The notes below the pieces were generated by a model that ran no database searches, was not told the DNA's origin, and worked only from the letters and a program-made list of their open reading frames with translations. Positions 51,375 to 59,627 of a stretch of 64,000 nucleotides of DNA are shown here, piece by piece. The DNA comes from Streptomyces dysideae (lineage in GTDB: Bacteria; Actinomycetota; Actinomycetes; Streptomycetales; Streptomycetaceae). The stretch's first letter is position 1; every line of letters begins with the position of its first letter. The DNA lies in contig NZ_KQ949089.1 of the NCBI RefSeq assembly GCF_001514305.1, positions 62,001 to 126,000 on the forward strand, read 5' to 3'. The translations under genes and the position numbers were made by a program.

Positions 51375-53123
51375 CTAGTCAGCTTCCGGAAGCCAGTAAC
51401 TGTCGTCCATCTTGGCGTTAGGACGCAGCAGCTCTTCTCCAATCTTCATCCTCATATTCTCCAAGCGCCATTCTTCAATGGACTCACGGGCATCATTAAG
51501 AGCATTACACTGCTCAGCCGACAGGTAGAACCGGAAAGCCTTAACGGCGTCCCAGAGCCTATTAACCCGCTCCAACTCGGGAGGACGCTGTACCGCCAGA
51601 TCGAGGTACGCGGCCACAGCCCCATGGACTTGACTCTTCAAAACACGAGGATGAAGAAATGGCAACACGTCAATCCCGCCATCAGCGCTGTACACCACCA
51701 CAATGGTTGCTGGTCGGCCGCTGCCAAGATAGCGCACTGCGTTGTTAAGGCGACTTCCCCGAGCAGGATCACCTTCACCCTTAGCTACACCGTCAAGGAT
51801 CACCCCGATCGCATGGCAATTTCCCTGCGTATCAAGCAACACAGCGCCATCCATGTCAGTGAGCTGCGTAAGCAAGCTCGTTGAAAGCGGAGACGGCTCA
51901 ACGGCCCACGACTGCGGAGACAGTCGTTTTGCCTCCCCTGCTGCATCGGCAGAGATAACAAGCATCGCTCCATGGCGGTGTTTACCAACGGCACGAGCCG
52001 CCTGCACCAACACGTCGTCATCCGATTCAGGGAAGAGCCGATCACATAGGTCAAGGAGATACTCCACGTCGAGTACATGCTGTGGCAAACTGGGAATGCC
52101 ATCACGAACAGCAAGCAAGACTGTGTCAGCGTGCGACAACTCCCAGTAGCCCCGCCTCAAAAACCTCACGCTGAAGACCGACTCAGTGGAAGGATCATAG
52201 TCAGAGCGCACTGTTCCAAGCCCGTAGATTTTCTCACCATCCGAAAGGACGTCAGCGGTTGCCCCACTCCCTTCGAGCAATTTACGGATAGCCAGTGTGT
52301 TGCCGCTCTTAACTGGGCTAGCCAACTTCACACTCACATCAATGGCCGGATTATCCGCTTTGGCCAAAACCAAGCGTCCGGCACCTTCACGTCCCTCGTA
52401 CGGCAGTGCCGAAAGCTGGTTCATAAGCAAGTGAAGGTCACTCGCGAACCAATAGTTGATGCAGTACATCATCGTGCGCAACATATGTTCTGTGGCTGTT
52501 CGCACAATCTCACCCGTGCTCGCGCCCAAAACGTTAAGCCCAGAACCGGCCTCTGGTAGATACAAGGCTTTCTCTGCTCGCCCGAGAATCTCCCAGATAA
52601 CTGCATGAACGAGCGACTGAAGCACGGGCATTCGATCACTCATAGTCGTGACAATCTGCGGTACGCGAGCAACCGTCTGCTTGTCAGTGCTGATAATGAC
52701 GTGCACGTCATAGTCACCAACTCGCACAGAGTTACTAGCGAAAAAGATTCGATCCGATTGCCCATCCAATGACCCGAGCGTTTCTTCAATTGCCTCTGCG
52801 CGCATTCGGTTCATTAGAGACTCCTGGCGGAGTCGGCGAACCCTCGGATGGCTATGCAGAACGCTACTCTCGGGGTTATTTCTATATTTCTCAATTGCGA
52901 GTCGCCGCACGCCAGAGAGATCCTCCGATTTGTATAAACCCTCTCCCTGCTCCACGCAGATCGGAAATATATGTCCGTCGGTAACCTCGAAGCCGACGAG
53001 GATGCAGCGAGCATCTGCCTTGAACTCGATTTCCTTGAACGCACGCTCCACTTCAAATTCGACCGAAAAACGAAAATTATGTTGGAAGCCCCACATAAAT
53101 TGTTCAATGATGCGCTCGCTCAC
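51375..53123 (-). CDS. Large protein with degenerate DisA-type diadenylate-cyclase domain, third gene of the CBASS operon
   Basis: The 582-residue protein starts at GTG 53123 after AAGGGAGGGACC. Its last third holds a DisA_N-like nucleotide domain: KHRHGAMLVISADA, the catalytic-type DGA motif at 425-427 (LTDMDGAVLLDTQG), ILDGVAKGEG, and RGSRLNNAVRYL in place of GTRHRAA, so only the first residue of the RHR triad remains (R458). A beta strand IVVVYSADGGIDVLPFL follows. Residues 1-350 match nothing I recognise (HSHP at 90-93 does not form a JAMM site). Activity as a cyclase is doubtful; nucleotide sensing or signal control is more likely. Confidence 0.75.
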   Translation of the reverse strand: MSERIIEQFMWGFQHNFRFSVEFEVERAFKEIEFKADARCILVGFEVTDGHIFPICVEQGEGLYKSEDLSGVRRLAIEKYRNNPESSVLHSHPRVRRLRQESLMNRMRAEAIEETLGSLDGQSDRIFFASNSVRVGDYDVHVIISTDKQTVARVPQIVTTMSDRMPVLQSLVHAVIWEILGRAEKALYLPEAGSGLNVLGASTGEIVRTATEHMLRTMMYCINYWFASDLHLLMNQLSALPYEGREGAGRLVLAKADNPAIDVSVKLASPVKSGNTLAIRKLLEGSGATADVLSDGEKIYGLGTVRSDYDPSTESVFSVRFLRRGYWELSHADTVLLAVRDGIPSLPQHVLDVEYLLDLCDRLFPESDDDVLVQAARAVGKHRHGAMLVISADAAGEAKRLSPQSWAVEPSPLSTSLLTQLTDMDGAVLLDTQGNCHAIGVILDGVAKGEGDPARGSRLNNAVRYLGSGRPATIVVVYSADGGIDVLPFLHPRVLKSQVHGAVAAYLDLAVQRPPELERVNRLWDAVKAFRFYLSAEQCNALNDARESIEEWRLENMRMKIGEELLRPNAKMDDSYWLPEAD

Positions 53124-53133
53124 GGTCCCTCCC

Positions 53134-53778
53134 TTATTTTTCACCCACGAACGGGCTCGCATGGTTGAAGCCGTCCGCAGCGAGAGCAGAATCAGCACTG
53201 CTGTAACGGACAGACGACCACTCAGGAAAACGCAACTCGCCATCCGTGCGCCGATCGGTGAAGTACGCTCCTTCGAGGCCTTCGCCGGGCTGTGACCCTA
53301 TATACACCTCTGCCGCTCCCTTGTGTCGCTCACTGCGGTCACGAACCCCGGGGCGTGGCGTATTGACGTATTGCCAACTCAGCCGCCATCGGCCGTCAGG
53401 ATCAGGGATGAGCTTGGCGTGCTCCGAGATTGACTTCGATTCTCCCGTAAATAGGGTAACAGTCCACTTAGACGCTGACTGTGAAACGTAAATGACCGTA
53501 GGAATTGGTGGCACATTCGAACCATCTGGGCGGACATAGGAAGAAACGAGTTCGCCACGCCACGTCCCGGCGATCAGCGGTACGCCCGTGAAGTATCTAA
53601 CCGGTTTCCACTTCCAGATAAAGCGTTCCCAGAGAGCGAATACCAGGGCCGCAACTGTTCCAGCGATCGAATAGATGCGCAACGGCGTTTGAGAGAAGCC
53701 CTGGCCGGCGAGTAGTGCGAGCGCCAAGCCTACGAGCGCAGCAATACCGATTCCAACACGGATTTTGAGGCCTTCCAT
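53134..53778 (-). CDS. Cap15-like CBASS effector (two TM helices, beta-barrel)
   Basis: The 214-residue protein has TM1 (RVGIGIAALVGLALALLAGQ), TM2 (IYSIAGTVAALVFALWERF), then a beta-rich domain opening LIAGTWRGELVSSYV, followed by strands (TVIYVSQSASKWTVTLFTGE, WRLSWQYVNTP). This is the S-2TM-beta/Cap15 architecture, in which the beta-barrel binds a cyclic nucleotide and the TM helices oligomerise to break the inner membrane. ATG 53778 overlaps the CD-NTase stop by one base (TGATG), so the pair is coupled. The next gene starts 10 bp downstream. Confidence 0.8.
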   Translation of the reverse strand: MEGLKIRVGIGIAALVGLALALLAGQGFSQTPLRIYSIAGTVAALVFALWERFIWKWKPVRYFTGVPLIAGTWRGELVSSYVRPDGSNVPPIPTVIYVSQSASKWTVTLFTGESKSISEHAKLIPDPDGRWRLSWQYVNTPRPGVRDRSERHKGAAEVYIGSQPGEGLEGAYFTDRRTDGELRFPEWSSVRYSSADSALAADGFNHASPFVGEK

Positions 53779-54689
53779 CAGCTCAGCCCCAGGTTCTGCC
53801 ACGCTTTCAGCGCGAGTTCGTGAGCTTCTTCCATAGACCACTTCTGCCCAGGGCCGAACAGCGGCTTGATGCCATTCGGCTCGTTCCAGTCCTTAGCGGA
53901 GCCACCGGGTTTAGTCTGATTCCAGATGTAGGTAATGACCGCCGCGATGTCATCAGTCAACGGTGTAAGTCCACCGTGGTTAAAGCGGCCATCCGGCACG
54001 CGATACACGAGGCACTCCATGAAGTAGCTCGGCAGAGCCTCAATCTTGCCCGCGGCAACCAGGTCATTCTCAACACGCTTCAAAATGCGCACCATGCGCT
54101 TGTAGCGTCGGCCAGTGCCGCGTTCATTCTTCTCCACTCCGTTGTCGTACTGCTGCTCGGGGTAGTTCACTACCCAGTCGCCGTTCGTTCGTCGCGTTGT
54201 GGTGCCCTCGAAGTATCGAACTTCACCCATGGTGTCGTAGTAATATTTCCGGTGCTGGAATGAAGGCACAACGTCAGCCTTGACCCGACCGCCATTCTCA
54301 GCAATCTCGATAGCGGTAGAGCCTGACGTATCGCAGTCACTGCCATACGCGTGCTTCATAGCTTTCTCAAGCTCCGAGCGAAAGGCAGCCCCCTCGTATC
54401 GCCTGCCCGTCAAGGGACGCCGGACGATCTTTTCTTCTTGACGCAACGCATCGTCGTTGAAGTAGTTGAACCCCTTGTGGATTACAGCGATATCAACGTC
54501 GCTGTCAGCGCGGACGTTGGTGTTGTTCTTGTACGACCCCTTCGGCAACAACCTGATGCCTATGCCGTCGAAGCCACTCCAGCTTTCGACGGCCTTGCGC
54601 ACCATGCGCTCAGCTCTGTCTTGCTTGTCTTGTTCGGTATCACTGGACGGCGCCGTGTAGCGCGTCAGCTTGTCTTCCAGTGCTGTCAT
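53778..54689 (-). CDS. CD-NTase (cGAS/DncV-like nucleotidyltransferase) of a type I CBASS system
   Basis: The 303-residue protein has the nucleotidyltransferase signature KGSYKNNTNVRADSDVDIAV: G51-S52 and metal ligands D64 and D66, with the third Asp D139 in GGRVKADVVPSF. A helical C-terminal lobe follows (RYKRMVRILKRVENDLVAAG, PSYFMECLVYRVPD). All active-site residues are intact. On phage infection such enzymes make a cyclic di- or trinucleotide that activates the effector. The partner Cap15-like gene overlaps by one base. There are no Cap2/Cap3 (E1/E2, JAB) genes, hence type I. Confidence 0.9.
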   Translation of the reverse strand: MTALEDKLTRYTAPSSDTEQDKQDRAERMVRKAVESWSGFDGIGIRLLPKGSYKNNTNVRADSDVDIAVIHKGFNYFNDDALRQEEKIVRRPLTGRRYEGAAFRSELEKAMKHAYGSDCDTSGSTAIEIAENGGRVKADVVPSFQHRKYYYDTMGEVRYFEGTTTRRTNGDWVVNYPEQQYDNGVEKNERGTGRRYKRMVRILKRVENDLVAAGKIEALPSYFMECLVYRVPDGRFNHGGLTPLTDDIAAVITYIWNQTKPGGSAKDWNEPNGIKPLFGPGQKWSMEEAHELALKAWQNLGLS

Positions 54690-54772
54690 AAATACTCCCC
54701 GTTCTTACTTTTGCTGTACGGCCTGAGCTACCTCATACGTCTCAGCCCCGTGATCTTCTTACCCGGTACGTC

Positions 54773-54800
54773 GACCTACGCTAGCCGGTGGCACTGACAA
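54773..54800 (-). promoter_or_regulatory. Possible CBASS operon promoter
   Basis: On the minus strand TTGTCA (54800-54795) is followed after 16 bases by TAGGTC (54778-54773). The -35 box matches five of six consensus bases, and the -10 is weak but of the TAG-type common in Streptomyces. It lies about 85 bp upstream of the CD-NTase ATG, which has GGGGAG for ribosome binding. Confidence 0.35.
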
Positions 54801-54869
54801 TCACTCACGCTCCGTCAGGAGCAGGGCAGACAAAGGGAGTAGACCACCCTCACTCCTGACCGTTTGTGA

Positions 54870-55988
54870 TCACTTCTGTCGACCGGTGACCGTCTGTATC
54901 TCCCGCTCCAACGCCCACACGAACGCCACGCCGCCCTTGGGGAACGTCCAGCCCTCGTAGGCAACTTCGACGCTCGGTGACGGGTCCGACGCACCAAGTT
55001 CGGTGTACCGCGGCTGACGTGGACCAGAGAGGTAGTCGATAACGTTCACGCGGCGGATACCGCAATCGCCGTACCAAAGTTCAGCCCTGAAGTCCTTGGT
55101 GGGTTGGGCGAGATCGAGGTGCAGGACGTGTCCGTGCTGCTGCACCAGCACGCGGTAGGTGTACGAGACGGTGACCGCTTCGTCGGTCTTCATGTCGCCG
55201 CCGAGGCTCACGGTGAAGACCTGGCCCTCCTTGCGGACGCTGCGCCGGATCTTCTGCGGCTTGCCGTTGACGGCAACCTCCACCAGCTCGAAGACCTCGG
55301 GTGACGTAGCGTCGAGTCCCTCTACAGGCGGGAAGTACCACTCCGCTGCGGAAGTTGGATCGGTCAGCAGCTCCCGGTACGCGTCCAAGTCGGAGACGCA
55401 GGAGAAGCGAAGCACGGGGCTTGACGGCACGAAGCGGTACTCCCACCGGACGGTGGCGACGAACATCGCGCCTCGGCCTTCCGCCGGCCCCTTGGTCCAG
55501 GGCGCGAGCGCTACCGCAGCGTGGGCGTCTTCCCAGCGCTGCCGCGCTCCGATGATCTGCTCTCGGAGGTCTTGGTAGGCGTCCGCGGCCAGCTCCTTGT
55601 CACCGAGCCGGATGGACAGGCAGTTCTCGACGATGCGGTCCAAGGTCTCCTCGGAAGCCACGTTGGTCAGGGCCTCCGGCGCGAAGGCGAAGCCGTCGAC
55701 TACGGCGTCCCGGATGGCTGGTGCTTCTTCGGAGAGGACCTTGCGGAGACGCTGGTTGGCTCGGACTTCGGCGTCGGCCTGGTCGATGTACTCGAAGAAG
55801 ATCGCGATGAGGCCGGTGGTGAAGAGGGCCGAGCCGACTTCCATTACGGGCAGTGCGTCAAACCAGGCGCCGGCGGGGCTGCCGCTCGCCCAGTGGGCGA
55901 GGAGCATCAGGGCGACACCAACCACCGTGACGACGGTGGCGAGCAAGGCAAGTTTGGTCTGGTAGAGGCGCTCTAACGGGCTCGACAT
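54870..55988 (-). CDS. Two-TM membrane protein with large cytoplasmic domain
   Basis: The 372-residue protein has TM1 (LALLATVVTVVGVALMLLAH), a short loop, TM2 (VGSALFTTGLIAIFFEYI), an acidic helical segment (DQADAEVRANQRLRKVL), then a soluble domain with beta strands (FVATVRWEYRFVPSS, VFTVSLGGDMKTDEAVTVSY). No motif links it to a known effector family. It is on the CBASS strand and immediately upstream of that operon, yet it has its own promoter. It may be part of the defence island; the link is only by position. Confidence 0.6.
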   Translation of the reverse strand: MSSPLERLYQTKLALLATVVTVVGVALMLLAHWASGSPAGAWFDALPVMEVGSALFTTGLIAIFFEYIDQADAEVRANQRLRKVLSEEAPAIRDAVVDGFAFAPEALTNVASEETLDRIVENCLSIRLGDKELAADAYQDLREQIIGARQRWEDAHAAVALAPWTKGPAEGRGAMFVATVRWEYRFVPSSPVLRFSCVSDLDAYRELLTDPTSAAEWYFPPVEGLDATSPEVFELVEVAVNGKPQKIRRSVRKEGQVFTVSLGGDMKTDEAVTVSYTYRVLVQQHGHVLHLDLAQPTKDFRAELWYGDCGIRRVNVIDYLSGPRQPRYTELGASDPSPSVEVAYEGWTFPKGGVAFVWALEREIQTVTGRQK

Positions 55989-55999
55989 ATACAAGATCA

Positions 56000-56028
56000 A
56001 TTGTAGCAAAAGCCCAGGTCAGAGCCAA
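56000..56028 (-). promoter_or_regulatory. Promoter of the two-TM gene, likely leaderless mRNA
   Basis: On the minus strand TTGGCT (56028-56023) and TACAAT (56005-56000) are separated by 17 bases. The ATG at 55988 starts 11 bases after the -10 box, so transcription would begin at or next to the start codon, matching the absence of a ribosome-binding site. Leaderless mRNAs are common in actinobacteria. Confidence 0.6.
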
Positions 56029-56040
56029 TGCCGGGCATAG

Positions 56041-56079
56041 GAAGACCCCGGGCCGCAGTGGTTACGACTCGGGGTCTTC
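56041..56079. terminator. 10-bp hairpin downstream of the 17-residue peptide gene
   Basis: GAAGACCCCG (56041-56050) and CGGGGTCTTC (56070-56079) are perfect complements with a 19-nt loop. On the minus strand it lies 28 bp after the stop of the small peptide gene and just before the next promoter. Confidence 0.75.
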
Positions 56080-56106
56080 TTCAGGCGCGAGAGCGCGCGG
56101 GCGCTT

Positions 56107-56160
56107 CTAGCGGACCGCGCCGCCACTGCCGCCGCTGCCGTTGACGAACAGCATGACCAT
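56107..56160 (-). CDS. 17-residue peptide gene with near-perfect Shine-Dalgarno sequence
   Basis: Eighteen codons encode MVMLFVNGSGGSGGAVR followed by TAG. GGAGGAGGTG runs directly up to the ATG at 56160, the strongest ribosome-binding site in the region. A perfect hairpin lies 28 bp after the stop. So it has everything expected of a short gene: initiation site, frame, stop and terminator. The N-terminus is hydrophobic (MVMLFV) and the rest is Gly/Ser-rich. It is divergent from an XRE regulator gene 126 bp away. It could be a signalling peptide, a toxin-like peptide, or a RiPP precursor; no modifying enzyme is adjacent. Confidence 0.6.
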   Translation of the reverse strand: MVMLFVNGSGGSGGAVR

Positions 56161-56286
56161 CACCTCCTCCGTATGCCGGGGGCTGCCTACGAGAGGCAGC
56201 ATAGGATACATGGTCATGGGATGCAGGGTGTTGGGACGCATCGTCTCTGGATCTTGAGGCTTGGGACATATGTAGTTGGGCGTGTT

Positions 56287-56547
56287 ATGGCAAAACAGCC
56301 CATCTCAGACGCTGCCCAGACCTTTGGGGCGCGGGTACGCGCCCGCAGGAACGAGCTCGGCAAGAGCCAGGAACGCCTTGCCGACGACAGTGGTATGCAC
56401 TGGACGTTCATTGGGCAGGTCGAACGAGGCCAGCGCAACGTGAGCCTGCACAACATCCTGAAGTTGGCTGAGGCGCTGGGAGTTGATCCGGCGGAGCTGG
56501 TGCGGGGGTTGAGGGCTCCGGGCGACGCCCGTAGTGATGAGAGCTGA
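56287..56547 (+). CDS. XRE-family helix-turn-helix regulator
   Basis: The 86-residue Cro/CI-type protein has FGARVRARRNELGKSQERLA, DDSGMHWTFIGQVERGQRNV and SLHNILKLAEALGVDPAELV, the whole five-helix domain. It resembles small controller proteins of restriction systems. TTGGGAC-like words recur in the 60 bp before the start (56232, 56262 and a variant near 56275) and could be operators. It is 7 bp upstream of the nuclease-like gene, which favours coordinate control. Confidence 0.85.
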   Translation: MAKQPISDAAQTFGARVRARRNELGKSQERLADDSGMHWTFIGQVERGQRNVSLHNILKLAEALGVDPAELVRGLRAPGDARSDES

Positions 56548-56554
56548 GGGTGCC

Positions 56555-58174
56555 ATGAAGAACAGGGTCGACTGGACCGATGAGCGGCTCGGCTCCAACG
56601 TCTATGAAGACATGGTTTCCGTCCTCATCAGCCGTCTCCACCCGCAAGCACAGCGCATTGACGGGGCTGGTGGCGATGACGGCCGTGACGTCCAGCTTCC
56701 TCTGCCCACTGGCTTGGAGATCTTCCAACTGAAGAGGTTCACCGGACGCCTCGACGAGAGATCTGGCAGAAGAAGGCAGGTCGAAAAATCCCTTAAGAAG
56801 GCTGCCAAGCACGACCCAGCAGCCTGGTACCTGGTCGTTCCTATCAACCACACGGATGGCGAACTCAAGTGGTTTAGTGATTTGACGGCCGAGTATCCCT
56901 TCCCGTGCGTGTGGCGGGGGAAGGATTGGCTCGACGACCAGATGGCCTCGCATCCTGAACTCCCTCGGTACTATCTTGAAGACAGCAATTCCGAGATCGT
57001 CAGAATGATGCGGGAGATCAATCAAGAGCAAGCTGCTCTGGCTCGGGGTGTACCAGATCTTGTAAAGCGTGTGCGCACGCTCAAAGACCGCCTCAACACC
57101 CTCGACCCGCATTACGGGTTCAGCTTCAGCATCCAACCTGGTGGCGCTATCAACGTCACAGCCCACCCCCGATACCCTGGCGCCGAGAAAGACCGCCCCA
57201 TCATGATTGGTGGGGCCTTCCGCTTCCCAGACACCGAACATGGCAAGAGAGTAGCCAACGCTCTCCAGGACAGTTTCAACTACGGAACACCAACCGTCGT
57301 ACCGAGCGAGTTCGTAAAAAGTCTATCGATCGATGCGCCTGCCAATTTTGGCGGCGTCTTCGAAGGTGGGGAACTCAAGGTAGGCGGCGCGATCGACAAC
57401 ACGCCTCTTGCCGACGCCAGGTTCGCTCTCCGAATCAAGGATGCGCAGGGAACTGTCAAGGCTCACCTGCCTCTCACAGCAACAGAACGCACGTCCGGGC
57501 AGCGCGGAATTGAGCTGAAGCTGGTGGATCTCGTGGGGACCATCAGCGTTACAGCCCGCTTCGACATGCAGACTCACCGCGTCAAAATCAACTACGCCTT
57601 TCACCAACCTGAGAACATTCTCCCTGGAACGCTTCTTCAAGCCGTCCGCTTCATGGCAGAGATGGGCGAAGGTCGTTCGGTGACCATGGTACTGAATGGG
57701 ACCGAAATCGGCCCGCCTATCGACATGTCCGCTTCGTATCCGGATGCCGGCGAGTTGGCCAAGCTGCTCCGTGTATTGGATGACATCCAGCGAATCAGCG
57801 GTGTGTACTTCGTTGTTCCTCGTTCCCTCTCTGACGGGGAAATCGAATCCATCACAGAGGTTCATCGCTATCTGACCAGTCAGTCAGTCGTTTCTCAGTG
57901 GAACCGTCTCAGCTTCACAGCCACGAAGGCATGGCTTGGCACACCCGAAGCCCAGCAGCTCAAGGAAGGCTCAGTTTCTGACTTCACCACAGGGCAAGAT
58001 CTACTGCTTCGACTTGGCGAAGACATTTTCAACCTCGGGCGCATCCAGATGACCTGTGCGTCCGCTAAGATCGCCTTCGTAACCGAGCTCCCTGATAGCG
58101 CGGATTCAAAAGCGGAAGTTGAAGTGACTCTTGTCCCGGGGGATGACTCCTCGATCTCGGTTTCCGTGGTCTAG
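56555..58174 (+). CDS. Mrr-like nuclease-domain protein with large uncharacterised C-terminal region
   Basis: The 539-residue protein has an N-terminal restriction-endonuclease-like domain (residues 12-100). It reads YEDMVSVLISRL with E18, GAGGDDGRDVQLPLPTG with D45, and EIFQLKRF with Q58 and K60. The D-(x)-Q-x-K order fits the PD-(D/E)xK Mrr fold. A helical linker follows (EIVRMMREINQEQAALARG). The remainder (about 170-539) is a long beta-rich region with no known family. ATG 56555 follows GAGGG. With the XRE gene it looks like a two-gene defence or restriction unit. Confidence 0.72.
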   Translation: MKNRVDWTDERLGSNVYEDMVSVLISRLHPQAQRIDGAGGDDGRDVQLPLPTGLEIFQLKRFTGRLDERSGRRRQVEKSLKKAAKHDPAAWYLVVPINHTDGELKWFSDLTAEYPFPCVWRGKDWLDDQMASHPELPRYYLEDSNSEIVRMMREINQEQAALARGVPDLVKRVRTLKDRLNTLDPHYGFSFSIQPGGAINVTAHPRYPGAEKDRPIMIGGAFRFPDTEHGKRVANALQDSFNYGTPTVVPSEFVKSLSIDAPANFGGVFEGGELKVGGAIDNTPLADARFALRIKDAQGTVKAHLPLTATERTSGQRGIELKLVDLVGTISVTARFDMQTHRVKINYAFHQPENILPGTLLQAVRFMAEMGEGRSVTMVLNGTEIGPPIDMSASYPDAGELAKLLRVLDDIQRISGVYFVVPRSLSDGEIESITEVHRYLTSQSVVSQWNRLSFTATKAWLGTPEAQQLKEGSVSDFTTGQDLLLRLGEDIFNLGRIQMTCASAKIAFVTELPDSADSKAEVEVTLVPGDDSSISVSVV

Positions 58175-58222
58175 CAGCCCTTACTCAGTCCCGAATCGGT
58201 TTCGGTTCATCCGCAATGAGCG

Positions 58223-59446
58223 TCAGTCGCGATTTACCTCGGCGACAGCGAGCAGATATTCACGGTTTGGTGTTTGCGATGCATGGAGAACGTAGAAGTC
58301 GTTGCGGTTCAGCTGATCTGTGACGTCCTGAGCGCTTAGCTGCAAGCCACGCCAGACCAAAATTGACTCACCTTTATCCAACGCTACTGGCCACTCGCCA
58401 TCGTCAAAATCAAAGCGGATATTGATCGACTTCTTCAACCGGATGCGCTCGTAGCGCTGATGCTTTAGTTGGTCGTAGCCCATCTCTACTTGATAGAGCG
58501 AGGGATCTATATTCAGGAGGTCTATAACTGCACCGTGTATCGGCGGAAGCACCTCATCACCCGGATCAACCTTGAAATCAAAGTACCGCCGTGTTCCTTC
58601 ACTATCCAGCTTCATCGTGTACACCATGAAGTCATTGAAGCTCATGCTCTCGTGGATGACCCTGAGGGCACTATCTGGCGAGCGCATGTTGCCTAATGTG
58701 CCGCCGAGCAAGAGGACGAGGTTCGCCGTCTCGGCAGAGTCCTTCTTGATGTAGTCCTCGGCCAAGAGATTACCGAAGCCCTCACGGTTGATATCGATCT
58801 CGTAGTCTTCGAAGTCCACACGGCCGCCGAACCACTCTTTAATGTTGTCCCGAGCAATCCTTAGCATCTCCGGACTGATATCGACTGCGATGTAGCGCCC
58901 GAGCTTTCCTTGCTCAAGAAGGTTCCCTAAGAGCTCCTTCACCGGCCAGGCGTTACCTACACCGACATCTATTATGTTGACCTTCTTGAACCGGCGCAGC
59001 AGTCCATCGAGGTAGCCTTGACTCATGCCCAGAAGTTCTATCGTGCTGTTCTCAAGGTTCGGCGCATCCTCCTCTATCAAGCGTTGAGCGTATTCGTCCC
59101 AGTGGTCGGCTCCATTACTGAAATAATTGTACTGACGTGGGATCTCGTGATGCATGACCAGGTTGGTCACTATGTCGTAAACCTGAGCCTGATTGAATAT
59201 GCCGTAGAACTCAGGCTTAGGCTCTAACGACTCTACGGCGTGACGGGGCCTAAACTTCTTACCATTTGCTACCAGCTGCTTGATAGTCTCAATGTTTCTA
59301 GCTGTGTTTGAAACGTACGACCTATCGCCCTGGCGGTAGAGATCTAAATCCAACTTACCTTCTTTTGCGGATTCGATCCAGTTATGCACCGTCCTAACAG
59401 ACACATGATATGTGTAAGCGATGTCAGAATTTTTAAAATAGAGCAT
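58223..59446 (-). CDS. HTH plus EgtD-like SAM methyltransferase
   Basis: The 407-residue protein has an N-terminal winged/MerR-like HTH (residues 1-40; SDIAYTYHVSVRTVHNWIES), a linker, and an EgtD-type methyltransferase core: VNIIDVGVGNAWPVKELLGN (SAM loop, about 160), YIAVDISPEMLRIARDNI, and NLVLLLGGTLGNMRSP. The C-terminal part (RYERIRLKKSINIRFDFDDG) follows the histidine-methyltransferase fold. The fused DNA-binding domain is unusual for that family. GC content is much lower than that of neighbours. Substrate unknown; base or amino-acid modification are both possible. Confidence 0.75.
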   Translation of the reverse strand: MLYFKNSDIAYTYHVSVRTVHNWIESAKEGKLDLDLYRQGDRSYVSNTARNIETIKQLVANGKKFRPRHAVESLEPKPEFYGIFNQAQVYDIVTNLVMHHEIPRQYNYFSNGADHWDEYAQRLIEEDAPNLENSTIELLGMSQGYLDGLLRRFKKVNIIDVGVGNAWPVKELLGNLLEQGKLGRYIAVDISPEMLRIARDNIKEWFGGRVDFEDYEIDINREGFGNLLAEDYIKKDSAETANLVLLLGGTLGNMRSPDSALRVIHESMSFNDFMVYTMKLDSEGTRRYFDFKVDPGDEVLPPIHGAVIDLLNIDPSLYQVEMGYDQLKHQRYERIRLKKSINIRFDFDDGEWPVALDKGESILVWRGLQLSAQDVTDQLNRNDFYVLHASQTPNREYLLAVAEVNRD

Positions 59447-59478
59447 GTATCGAGTCCAGTCCTCTTATTAAATTGTGG

Positions 59479-59508
59479 TTGACATGTTTCAACATTGAGC
59501 GCTAACAT
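59479..59508 (+). promoter_or_regulatory. Likely plus-strand promoter of the three-gene AT-rich operon
   Basis: TTGACA (59479-59484), a perfect -35, is followed after 18 bases by TAACAT (59503-59508), matching four of six -10 bases. It reads towards the operon at 59802, giving a leader of about 285 nt. The neighbouring GTTGA...TCAAC imperfect palindrome over the -35 might bind a regulator. Confidence 0.45.
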
Positions 59509-59627
59509 ATTAATTGGACAGCTGATCCAATCGTCGGAAGATTCACGACCAATATCTTCAGTTACTTACCGTAACATTTCTCGTGATTTTCCTCAAGCTT
59601 AAGCCTTTCTTGAAAGAGGAAGGGAAC

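Noticed and set aside
52840..52860. JAMM/JAB protease site in the DisA-like protein (HSHP, residues 90-93)
   Set aside because: The HxH is present, but there is no downstream SxxD and no suitable upstream Glu, so a deconjugase like Cap3 is not supported.
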